Source: an uncultured Oscillospiraceae bacterium
GTDB lineage: Bacteria; Bacillota; Clostridia; Oscillospirales; Oscillospiraceae
NCBI GenBank assembly: GCA_934636655.1
Contig: CAKUAS010000006.1
Coordinates: 1 to 64,000 of the forward strand
DNA: 64,000 nucleotides
Direction: 5' to 3'
Shown one piece after another: positions 7,921-14,781 of this stretch (the first letter of the stretch is position 1; each line of letters opens with the position of its first letter). The notes beneath the pieces are model-generated. The model saw only the letters and a list, made by a program, of their open reading frames with translations, was not told where the DNA came from and ran no database searches. Both the position numbers and the translations under genes were made by a program.

Positions 7921-8553
7921 TCAGTTTCTCACATAAACCGTGCATTCGGCGGTTTTTCCGTAGCACGAGAGGATAACCTTCATCGTACCGGCGCTCACGC
8001 CCGTTACGGTGCATGTACCGTTTTCGTTGACCGTTACCGTAGCAATGCTCGGATCGGACGATGACCACTCGTACTCGGCGGCGACCGTCATCGGGAAATG
8101 CGAGCCCGTGAGCGTTATCGACTGTCCGACGCTGAACGCAAACTCCGTGCAGGGGCTTGCATAGGGACTGCTCATCGTGACCGAGGTTATCTCCGGCGTG
8201 GGAGTCGGAGTCGGGGTCGGCGTGGGCGTCGGAGTCGGCGCGGCAGAGACCTCGGCCGGAGGCGTCGGCATGACCGGAGCATTGGGATTGTCCGCGTTAT
8301 CGAGACTCACCGTTATCATGACTATGAGAGCCGCAATGATGGCAACAATGAGTATCGCGCCGAAGATAAACTGCCATTTGCGATTATCGCCCGCTCTTTT
8401 GTTCGCGGCCGTGCCTTTGACGGCGCTGGGCGTTGTGCCGGGAGCGCGGCGGCTGTTCTGGACTCTGCGAGTGCTGCACTTCGGGCAGCGGCGGCGCATC
8501 GCGGAATATTTCTCTCCGCAGCGGCGGCAGGTCACCTGAGGGATAAGACCCAT
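7921..8553 (-). CDS. Zinc-ribbon, single-TM protein with external Ig-like (BIG2) domain
   Basis: A 210-residue protein of unassigned function. Residues 9-27 hold a zinc ribbon (CRRCGEKYSAMRRRCPKC), 60-83 one membrane helix (FIFGAILIVAIIAALIVMIT), and about 95-120 a flexible linker of repeated Pro-Thr pairs. The rest is a bacterial Ig-like group 2 domain (SITLTGSH, WSSSDPSIATVT, GVSAGTMKVI). The order predicts a cytoplasmic zinc finger and an outward-facing Ig domain. The linker is encoded by a short GTCGGA/GTCGGC tandem repeat and could change length in frame. A protein of similar plan without the zinc ribbon is at 39529-40155. Confidence 0.75.
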   Translation of the reverse strand: MGLIPQVTCRRCGEKYSAMRRRCPKCSTRRVQNSRRAPGTTPSAVKGTAANKRAGDNRKWQFIFGAILIVAIIAALIVMITVSLDNADNPNAPVMPTPPAEVSAAPTPTPTPTPTPTPTPEITSVTMSSPYASPCTEFAFSVGQSITLTGSHFPMTVAAEYEWSSSDPSIATVTVNENGTCTVTGVSAGTMKVILSCYGKTAECTVYVRN

Positions 8554-8664
8554 ATATGCTCCTCCTTAATTACTTTATTATCTAATTAATAATACAGCAT
8601 TCTGCAATTTTCGTCAAGTGTACGTAGATTGGGCAGCTAATTGTGTTTGCCTGCGGCAAACGGA

Positions 8665-8951
8665 TTTTCAGATGCGCATTGAGATCGTACCGATACATCT
8701 TTTGCGGTGTCACGACCAGAAAGTACGAAGAAAACCGCAAAAAAACGGGCGAGCACTGCTCGCCCCTGCGAATTAGAATCAATTCCGACCAAAATTCAGC
8801 AAACGGGACGGGCAAGTCCATTCCATACAAAGGTGCGAAACAAAATCTGCACAACACTTATGGGATGCGAAACCTTACGGTTTCGGCTTCACCTTCGACA
8901 CCGGGCTGACGCAATAAATGTATCCGTAGGTGCGTCAAAGCGCCTCTGAAA
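8665..8951. repeat. Dispersed intergenic element, copy 1 (TIR-bounded)
   Basis: About 287 bp bounded by imperfect inverted ends: TTTTCAGATGCGCATTGAG at the left and the complement of TTTTCAGAGGCGCTTTGACG at the right, each leading into a GATACAT..TTGCGG segment. Inside is the 19-bp palindrome GGGCGAGCACTGCTCGCCC (8747-8765). The right end overlaps the last codons and stop of the carD-like gene, supplying its last residues (F-S-E-A-L). The remaining 8554-8664 holds a short motif GCTAATTGTGTTTGCCTGCG, repeated at 14259-14278, and no gene. Confidence 0.75.
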
Positions 8952-9438
8952 AACTGCGGATATAGTCCACGACATCGTCGACAGCTATGCCGAGGGCATA
9001 GGCCAGCTCGCCGTGCAGCATGCGCTCAGCGGTCTTGAGATACTGCGCGTCGACATTGTGGAAATGCTTCTTCTGATCCTTGAGCGCCTCGCGGCGGCGA
9101 TAGAGCATGCCGACAAGCTGCATGAGCTGCTTGCGGTCGCCGTTTTTGACGATATCGTCGCACACCGTTTTGCGCTCAGCGTCGCTGACTATCCACTCAA
9201 GCGGCTCGCGCATAGCTTCGGTGATGAGCGCGTCGGCCTCCTCACCCGTCAGCACCGGGCGGAGCTTGCTCATGAGCTTTTCGTTTGCCGTCGGCACATA
9301 AACGGTGCTGCCCGGGTCGTCGACAGGAGTGAGAACGTAATATTCGCCCTTCGTTTTGCCGAGCTTGAGCATGCTTATTTCTTTTACCGTGCACACTCCC
9401 TGAGTTCCGTATACGACCGTTTGACCTACCGCCAGCAT
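8935..9438 (-). CDS. CarD family transcriptional regulator
   Basis: A 167-residue protein with the CarD N-terminal RNA-polymerase-interacting Tudor-like domain (VGQTVVYGTQGVCTVKEI at residues 4-21, YYVLTPVDDPGSTVYVPTA at about 33-51) and a helical C-terminal domain (about 70-165). CarD proteins bind the polymerase beta subunit and stabilise open promoter complexes. The gene is divergent from asnS. Its last residues (FSEAL) and stop lie inside the inverted end of a dispersed repeat, so the original C-terminus may have been altered by it. Confidence 0.9.
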   Translation of the reverse strand: MLAVGQTVVYGTQGVCTVKEISMLKLGKTKGEYYVLTPVDDPGSTVYVPTANEKLMSKLRPVLTGEEADALITEAMREPLEWIVSDAERKTVCDDIVKNGDRKQLMQLVGMLYRRREALKDQKKHFHNVDAQYLKTAERMLHGELAYALGIAVDDVVDYIRSFSEAL

Positions 9439-9532
9439 TCTTTACCTCCAAAAAAATCGCGCCGCAAAAGGCGGCGCCCAAAACGCGATACACTTCTTAA
9501 TACATTATTAATATATCACAAATTTAAATTTG

Positions 9533-9561
9533 TTGCAAGGAAGAAAAAAATAGTATATAAT
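9533..9561 (+). promoter_or_regulatory. Sigma-A promoter of asnS
   Basis: TTGCAA (9533-9538), a 17-bp spacer and a perfect TATAAT (9556-9561) lie 40 bp before the asnS start. A GC-rich inverted repeat GCGCCGCAAAAGGCGGCGC near 9458-9476 lies in the carD leader on the other side. Confidence 0.8.
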
Positions 9562-9600
9562 GTGCATTTGTCAATATAGTTTCAGATTGGAGTGTCTTTT

Positions 9601-10995
9601 ATGAAACGCACCAAGATAGCTCAGATATTTGCCGATCCCGAGAGTTTCGGCGGCAAGGAGATAACCGTCTGCGGCTGGGCACGCACCATCCGCGACATGA
9701 AGAATTTCGGATTTATAGAGCTCAACGACGGCTCGTGCTTCAAGAGCCTTCAGGTCGTGCTCGAGCGCGAAAAGCTGGCTAACTACGACGAGCTTGCGCA
9801 TCAAAACGTCGGCGCCGCGTTCATCGCAAAAGGCGAGCTCGTGCTCACGCCCGAGGCAAAGCAGCCCTTCGAGCTCAAAGCGACCGAAGTCGTTGTAGAG
9901 GGCGTTTCCAGCCCCGACTATCCGCTTCAGAAAAAGCGCCACAGCGTCGAGTTCCTGCGCACGATCCAGCACCTGAGACCGCGCACGAATCTCTTCTCGG
10001 CGACCTTCCGCGTCCGCAGCGTCGCGGCTCAGGCGGTACACGAGTTTTTCCGCAATAACGGCTTTGTATACGTCCACACACCGATCATCACCGGCTCCGA
10101 CTGCGAGGGCGCGGGCGAGATGTTCCGCGTGACGACTCTTGACCTCAACAACCTCCCCCTGCGTGAAGACGGCAAGGTAGACGACAGCAAGGATTTCTTT
10201 GGCAAGGTCACGAGCCTGACCGTTTCAGGCCAGCTCAACGCCGAGAACTTTGCCATGGCCTTCGGCGATGTCTACACCTTTGGACCGACCTTCCGCGCCG
10301 AGGTATCGTACACACAGCGTCACGCCGCCGAGTTCTGGATGATCGAGCCCGAGATGGCCTTTGCAGACCTCTATGACTACATGGATAACGCCGAGGCAAT
10401 GGTCAAATACGTCATCAACACCGTCATCGAGCGCTGCCCGCAGGAGATGCAGTTTTTCAATTCCTTCGTTGACAAGGGCCTGCTCGAGCGCCTCGAGAAC
10501 GTTGTATCCAACGAGTTCGGCCGCATAAGCTACACCGAGGCCGTCGATATCCTACAGAAGAGCGGCGAGAAGTTCGACTTCCCCGTCGAGTGGGGCATCG
10601 ACCTCCAGACCGAGCATGAGCGCTATCTGACCGAGAAGGTCTTCAAAAAGCCCATTTTTGTCACCGATTACCCCAAGGATATCAAGGCATTCTATATGCG
10701 CATGAACGACGACGGCAAGACCGTTGCAGCAGCCGACTGCCTCGTTCCCGGTGTCGGTGAGATCATCGGCGGCTCTCAGCGTGAGGAAAGGCTCGACGTT
10801 CTGCTCGCACGCATGGACGAGCTGGGTCTGAATCCCGACGACTACTGGTGGTATCTCGATCTGCGCCGCTACGGCTCCTGCCGCCACGCGGGCTACGGCA
10901 TGGGCTTCGAGCGCCTCGTCATGTACCTGACCGGCGTTTCAAATATCCGTGATGTGGAGCTCCATCCCCGCACCACCGGCAACGCAGATTTTTAA
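9601..10995 (+). CDS. asnS: Asparagine--tRNA ligase
   Basis: A 464-residue class IIb aminoacyl-tRNA synthetase charging tRNA-Asn in the cytoplasm. The N-terminal OB-fold anticodon domain (residues 1-105, with ITVCGWARTIRDMKNFGFI) is followed by the catalytic core with motif 2 (TFRAEVSYTQRHAAEFWMIE) and motif 3 (GYGMGFERLVMYLTG). The start is ATG 9601, 8 nt after GGAG; an in-frame GTG at 9592 is less likely. It is transcribed alone from a good promoter and ends in a strong terminator at 11043. Confidence 0.96.
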   Translation: MKRTKIAQIFADPESFGGKEITVCGWARTIRDMKNFGFIELNDGSCFKSLQVVLEREKLANYDELAHQNVGAAFIAKGELVLTPEAKQPFELKATEVVVEGVSSPDYPLQKKRHSVEFLRTIQHLRPRTNLFSATFRVRSVAAQAVHEFFRNNGFVYVHTPIITGSDCEGAGEMFRVTTLDLNNLPLREDGKVDDSKDFFGKVTSLTVSGQLNAENFAMAFGDVYTFGPTFRAEVSYTQRHAAEFWMIEPEMAFADLYDYMDNAEAMVKYVINTVIERCPQEMQFFNSFVDKGLLERLENVVSNEFGRISYTEAVDILQKSGEKFDFPVEWGIDLQTEHERYLTEKVFKKPIFVTDYPKDIKAFYMRMNDDGKTVAAADCLVPGVGEIIGGSQREERLDVLLARMDELGLNPDDYWWYLDLRRYGSCRHAGYGMGFERLVMYLTGVSNIRDVELHPRTTGNADF

Positions 10996-11042
10996 CGGCG
11001 AGTTGACGCTGTTAAAACACATTAATCAAGCTTAATGAGTGC

Positions 11043-11083
11043 AAAAACCGAGAGCGCAGACTTGAGTCTGTACTCTCGGTTTT
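11043..11083. terminator. Terminator of asnS (CCGAGAG hairpin type)
   Basis: AAAACCGAGAG..CTCTCGGTTTT with inner pairs CAGAC / GTCTG works in both directions. The same stem pattern (GAGAG..AGAC/GTCT..CTCTC) recurs at 21309-21351 and 25473-25541. Confidence 0.85.
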
Positions 11084-11090
11084 CACTTAT

Positions 11091-11352
11091 ATGCAGCACG
11101 CTGCGAGAACACACCTTTCTCGCGTGAGGCAAAACACTACGGTTTACGCCGTTGTTTCGACACGTGCTGCCGCAAAATACGCTTTCACATGCGGGGCGCG
11201 AAACACCCCCGGTTTACACCGGTGTTTCGATACCGGGCTACCGCAAAATATGCTTTCACCCGCGGGGCGCGAAACGTTCCGGTTTATATCGGCGTTTCGA
11301 TACCGGGCCACCGCAATATGCGTATCCATAGGTGCGTCAATGCGCCTCTAAA
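11091..11352 (-). repeat. Dispersed element, copy 2, with 70-bp units in reverse orientation
   Basis: The landmark GGTTTAyryC occurs at 11141, 11211 and 11281, exactly 70 bp apart, each followed by the reverse of the core motif (GTTTCGATACCGGGC). The right end (11310-11352) is the usual terminal segment ATAGGTGCGTCAATGCGCCT followed by CTAAAAAA, and includes the stop codon of the AEC transporter gene. The whole gap 11084-11347 is accounted for by this element. Confidence 0.75.
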
Positions 11353-12286
11353 AAACTCCGAGGGATTTGAATACCAAAGACCATGCGAACATCGTAAAGC
11401 AGCACAGGGCGCTGGTGGATACGACGATATCGCCGGCGAGCTCATCGTCACCGCCCATCTGCTGGACCATGGTGAACGACGCAATGGCGGTGGCCGAACC
11501 GAAAATGGCGATCATTCCGGCAAAGGCGATGCCTCGTATGCCGAAAAGATACGCCGCCGCGAGGAATATGCCCGGCATGATAACGAGTCTGCCGAGGCAG
11601 ACCTCGACGAGATCTTTTATGTATTTATGTATGCCGCCCCACTGGAAGAATGCGCCGAGCACGAACAGCATCATGGGGTTTGTCGCTCCGGCGATCTGCT
11701 TTATCGTCGACAGCAGCGCCCCCGGGAGCTCGATGCCCAGCAGCAGGAACACGATACCGGCGATCGTGCCGAGGATGAGCGGGTTTTTGAAAATGTCTGC
11801 GATGATGCACAGGGGCTTCGGACTGTTGCCGTTAAAAAGCTCAAGCGTCACGACGGCGATGGCGTTGAACATGGGGACGACTACGGCTATCATTACGACG
11901 ACCGGACCCGCATCCGCTCCGGGCACGAGCGCCGTCGCCAGCGGCAGACCGATGATGACGAAGTTAGAGCGGTAAATGCCCTGGATCTTCACGCCGCGCT
12001 TTGCCGTTTCCTTCTCGGTCAGCATGACATAAGCAAAGCTGAGAAAAAACTCGACAAGCACGCCGACTGCCGCGAATATGAGCAGCTTCGGCTGCACCGC
12101 GCTCGACAGATCGGAGGTGTAAATGTTGTAAAACAGCATCACCGGCATGAAGTAGCGAAACAGCAGCTTGTTGAGCTTCGGAACCTCCTCGCGCTTTATA
12201 GCGCCCAGATGCCTCGCAAGGCAGCCGAGCGCCATGATGAGAAATATCGGAACGACCGCGTTTATGCAGACTGCAAAGGCTGTCAT
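11348..12286 (-). CDS. AEC family (auxin efflux carrier-type) transporter
   Basis: A 312-residue membrane protein with about ten hydrophobic segments in the two-block arrangement of the AEC family. Family features are the N-terminal INAVVPIFLIMALGCLARHL, the middle NSPKPLCIIADIFKNPLILG and the C-terminal PLATALVPGADAG-type helices. Members export or import organic acids such as malate; the substrate cannot be read here. The start codon overlaps the end of the DUF896 gene (4 bp), and the stop codon TAG is the first part of the repeat end. Confidence 0.85.
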   Translation of the reverse strand: MTAFAVCINAVVPIFLIMALGCLARHLGAIKREEVPKLNKLLFRYFMPVMLFYNIYTSDLSSAVQPKLLIFAAVGVLVEFFLSFAYVMLTEKETAKRGVKIQGIYRSNFVIIGLPLATALVPGADAGPVVVMIAVVVPMFNAIAVVTLELFNGNSPKPLCIIADIFKNPLILGTIAGIVFLLLGIELPGALLSTIKQIAGATNPMMLFVLGAFFQWGGIHKYIKDLVEVCLGRLVIMPGIFLAAAYLFGIRGIAFAGMIAIFGSATAIASFTMVQQMGGDDELAGDIVVSTSALCCFTMFAWSLVFKSLGVF

Positions 12287-12492
12287 TTCCCGTCCTTCCT
12301 CTGAAGCTTATGCTTTTTGCCGTCCGGCGTCTGGATATAGGTGTTTTCGAGCACCTCTATTGCGCCCTTGCGCCACTCGTCGAGATATTCTTTGCGCAGC
12401 GCGTCGCGCTCGGCGAGTTCCTCAGCGGTCAGCTCGCGCTCTTTTTTTATGCGCGCAAGCTCGTTTATTCTTTGAAGCTTTGAGTTTTCCAT
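12283..12492 (-). CDS. DUF896 domain protein (YnzC-like)
   Basis: A 69-residue cytoplasmic protein matching the DUF896 pattern: LQRINELARIKKERELTAEE, then LRKEYLDEWRKGAIEVLEN. The family forms a short helical hairpin; B. subtilis YnzC is a member with no firm biochemical role. It starts at the stop codon of the YfbR-like gene (TAATG overlap) and overlaps the AEC gene, so the three are one translationally coupled operon. Confidence 0.9.
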   Translation of the reverse strand: MENSKLQRINELARIKKERELTAEELAERDALRKEYLDEWRKGAIEVLENTYIQTPDGKKHKLQRKDGK

Positions 12493-13079
12493 TATTCTAT
12501 CGTCCCCAATTCGTCAAGAGTTTTCTCGAATGCCGGAATGAAGTGCTCGATGAAATATTCGGCCTCCGGCAGCTCGTAGGCGTGTATCGCCGCAAGCGTC
12601 TGCTTTTCGGCATTTAAAAATTCGTTGTTTCCGGCCTTGCGCTCCTCAATGCATTTTATGTACGCGCTCAGCTTGTCGGCAGCCTTAACTATCGGATGCA
12701 GTTCTCTCTGCACATCCCCAACAAGCACAGGCTCGAACGCAGCCTGAAGCTCCTGCGGCAGCATGCCCAGAAGCTTTTCCGAAGCTATCGTCTCGACTCT
12801 GCGGTAAGCGCTCATGATCTCCTCGTCGTGGTATTTTATCGGCGTGGGCAGGTCGCCGGTGAGTATCTCGCTTGCGTCGTGGTACAAAGCGACCGTCGCG
12901 CAGGCCTCGGGGTCACAGGGGATGCCGTATACGTCGCGGCGGATAACTCCCAGCGCGTGGGCGATAACGGCGACCATGTGGCTGTGCTCCTGGATATTTT
13001 CATGTATCGAATTGCGCATCAAGCTCCAGCGTTCGATATAACGCATGCGCGAAATAAGCGCGAAAAAATTGCTGTCCAT
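12492..13079 (-). CDS. HD-domain 5'-deoxynucleotidase, YfbR-like
   Basis: A 195-residue HD-domain phosphohydrolase. It aligns in order with E. coli YfbR: FFALISRMRYIERWSLMRN, NIQEHSHMVAVIAHAL (metal His), LYHDASEILTGDLPTPIKY (the HD pair and substrate loop) and KAADKLSAYIKCIEE (final Asp). YfbR hydrolyses dNMPs to deoxynucleosides with a divalent metal. First gene of the YfbR-DUF896-AEC operon. The start has a GGAG-type site (AGGAGAAATACAATG). Confidence 0.9.
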   Translation of the reverse strand: MDSNFFALISRMRYIERWSLMRNSIHENIQEHSHMVAVIAHALGVIRRDVYGIPCDPEACATVALYHDASEILTGDLPTPIKYHDEEIMSAYRRVETIASEKLLGMLPQELQAAFEPVLVGDVQRELHPIVKAADKLSAYIKCIEERKAGNNEFLNAEKQTLAAIHAYELPEAEYFIEHFIPAFEKTLDELGTIE

Positions 13080-13219
13080 TGTATTTCTCCTGTGTTAAAA
13101 TCAGATGTATGTTATCACAACGCGCTTATAATATCAAATGTTTGCGGAACATTTTTTCGCGATACTTCGTCATAGGATTATTGATCGATCATCATGACCT
13201 CGAAAGGAGTAAATTTAAA

Positions 13220-13738
13220 ATGAAAAAATTCAGAAATATGATTTGCTGTGTGCTGTGCCTTGCAATGGCCGCCGCGCTGTGCGCCTGCTCGGCTCAGAAC
13301 AAGAAAAACACCAATGACATCAGCCAAATAGCAAACCCCGTGCACGAATCCAGCGCCGAGGAGTTTAAGGCTGCAAACATTGTTATGCCGGATATCGAGG
13401 GCAAAACGCCCGTTTACACGACCATCGACGGCGATGAGACGCTGTATCAGGCCGATTACGGCACCTTCACCATTCGCGCACAGAAGACGGATGAGCAGAC
13501 GGACATCTCCGGCATGCACTATGAGTGGACCGAGGATCCGACAATGACCCTGGAGCTTTTGCAGGGAAATCCCTTATTCAAGCTCGACGGAAAGGGCGCC
13601 GGCATCGTCTACTGGTATCTTAACGGCAGCAGCTGGTCTGTCGGCATGACGGAGGGCGCGAGCGTGGAAACCCTGAAGAGCCTGTACTTTAAGACCGCAG
13701 AGCTGAATCCCGGCGACGACGGCTTTCTATCAAACTGA
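13220..13738 (+). CDS. Lipoprotein of unknown function
   Basis: 172 residues from the ATG at 13220, chosen because GAAAGGAG lies 10 nt upstream; a longer reading from 13079 overlaps the divergent yfbR leader. A signal peptide MKKFRNMICCVLCLAMAAAL leads to lipobox CACSA. The mature part has a duplicated look (DIEGKTPVYTTIDGDETLYQ; GKGAGIVYWYLNGSSWSVGM) and is probably beta-rich, but matches no family known to me. It is anchored outside the membrane. It lies just before the rpsO promoter. Confidence 0.75.
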   Translation: MKKFRNMICCVLCLAMAAALCACSAQNKKNTNDISQIANPVHESSAEEFKAANIVMPDIEGKTPVYTTIDGDETLYQADYGTFTIRAQKTDEQTDISGMHYEWTEDPTMTLELLQGNPLFKLDGKGAGIVYWYLNGSSWSVGMTEGASVETLKSLYFKTAELNPGDDGFLSN

Positions 13739-13747
13739 AAAAAGCTC

Positions 13748-13776
13748 TTTACAAACGCCGCCGCAAGTGGTAATAT
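13748..13776 (+). promoter_or_regulatory. Sigma-A promoter of rpsO
   Basis: TTTACA (13748-13753) and TAATAT (13771-13776) with a 17-bp spacer, 94 bp before the rpsO start. Confidence 0.7.
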
Positions 13777-13784
13777 TACAAGGC

Positions 13785-13865
13785 TAAGCCCGTGAGCTCA
13801 GTATTCGGGAGACCTTTCATCCCTTTACTTGGCCACAGGGTATATGAAAATTCGGAAAGGGGTAT
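13785..13865 (+). promoter_or_regulatory. Probable rpsO mRNA leader (S15 autoregulation candidate)
   Basis: The leader between promoter and start has pairing segments CCCTTTAC (13831-13838) with AAAGGGG (13856-13862), the latter carrying the ribosome binding site, so the site could be hidden in a stem. Many bacteria control S15 through such leaders; the particular structure here is my reading only. Confidence 0.35.
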
Positions 13866-13869
13866 CATT

Positions 13870-14136
13870 ATGATCACCAAAGAGACCAAAACCGCCGTTA
13901 TAGAGGCAAACAGGACCCACGAGAGCGACACCGGCTCTCCCGAGGTTCAGATCGCCATCCTCACGCAGCGCATCCGCGAGCTGACCGCTCACCTGAAGGT
14001 CCATCCCAACGACGACCACAGCCGTCTGGGCATGTACAAGATGGTCGGTAAGCGCCGCCGTCTGCTCGACTACCTCGCAAAGAAGGACATCGAGCGTTAC
14101 CGCGCAATCATTGCAAAGCTGGGCATCCGCAAGTAA
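13870..14136 (+). CDS. rpsO: 30S ribosomal protein S15
   Basis: 88 residues, the usual length for S15, with the signatures ESDTGSPEVQIAILTQRI and HSRLGMYKMVGKRRRLLDYL (16S rRNA helix binding). S15 binds the central domain of 16S rRNA early in 30S assembly. The start is ATG 13870 with AAAGGGG upstream. It is followed by a strong terminator and then a repeat region before pnp; the rpsO-pnp order is the common bacterial arrangement. Confidence 0.97.
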   Translation: MITKETKTAVIEANRTHESDTGSPEVQIAILTQRIRELTAHLKVHPNDDHSRLGMYKMVGKRRRLLDYLAKKDIERYRAIIAKLGIRK

Positions 14137-14168
14137 GTCCGGCATTTCCGAAGGGTATGAAGGTTTTA

Positions 14169-14204
14169 AGCAGGGGACAAGTGAATATGTCCCCTGCTTT
14201 TTTC
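14169..14204 (+). terminator. Terminator of rpsO
   Basis: AAGCAGGGGACA / TGTCCCCTGCTT stem with an 8-nt loop, followed by TTTTT. Confidence 0.9.
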
Positions 14205-14214
14205 ATTGCAAGGC

Positions 14215-14690
14215 GATGAAAAAAGCAGGTTAGCCGAGAGCCGATAGCTGACAGTGGATAGCTAATTGTGTTTGCCTGCGGCAAACGAATTTAATTTCAC
14301 CTCATCCGTCGGCTGCGCCGACACCTTCCCCTCGAAGGGGAAGGCTTTTTCAGAGGCGCATTGACGCACCTACCGATACGCATATTACGGTAGCCCGGTG
14401 TCGAAAATTCCGACAAAACCGGAAAACTGCCGCTTCCCGCGAGTGCAGTATATATTTGCAGCGCACCCCATTGGCTCCCCTGCGTAAGGGGAGCAGCCGA
14501 CAAAGTCGGCTGAGGGGTCGCTGTACGCAGTTATCGTGCTATATTAGTGCAAAATCTTTGCCCGCACCCTTGCCTTCCCCTTCGAGGGGAAGGTGTCGGC
14601 GGAGCCGATGAATGAGGTGTTATTCCGATCCATTTGCCGTCGGCAAATAAACGTATAAGTTCATTCTCAATTCGCCTCTAAAGGGGCTTA
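14215..14690. repeat. Dispersed element, copy 3, with inserted palindromic modules
   Basis: This gap between rpsO and pnp holds no gene. A terminal segment TTTTTCAGAGGCGCATTGAC (14346-14365) with the core GGTAGCCCGGTGTCG lies at left, and its inverted partner AATTCGCCTCTAAA ends at 14682. Inside are CTTCCCCT/AGGGGAAG palindromes with GTCGGC..GCCGAC arms (14297-14345 and 14573-14610) and a GGCTCCCC..GGGGAGC module (14471-14515). The left edge repeats GCTAATTGTGTTTGCCTGCG from 8632. Confidence 0.7.
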
Positions 14691-14781
14691 GTATTTGAAA
14701 ATGAGGCTGAGGCTTTGGCCTTAGTTTCAAGTGCTATGCTCCGGCGATTTTGAAATATAAATAATGAAAAGGAGCAAACAA

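Noticed and set aside
11189..12304. Plus-strand frame of 371 codons
   Set aside because: Runs through the repeat and antisense to the AEC gene; no family features.
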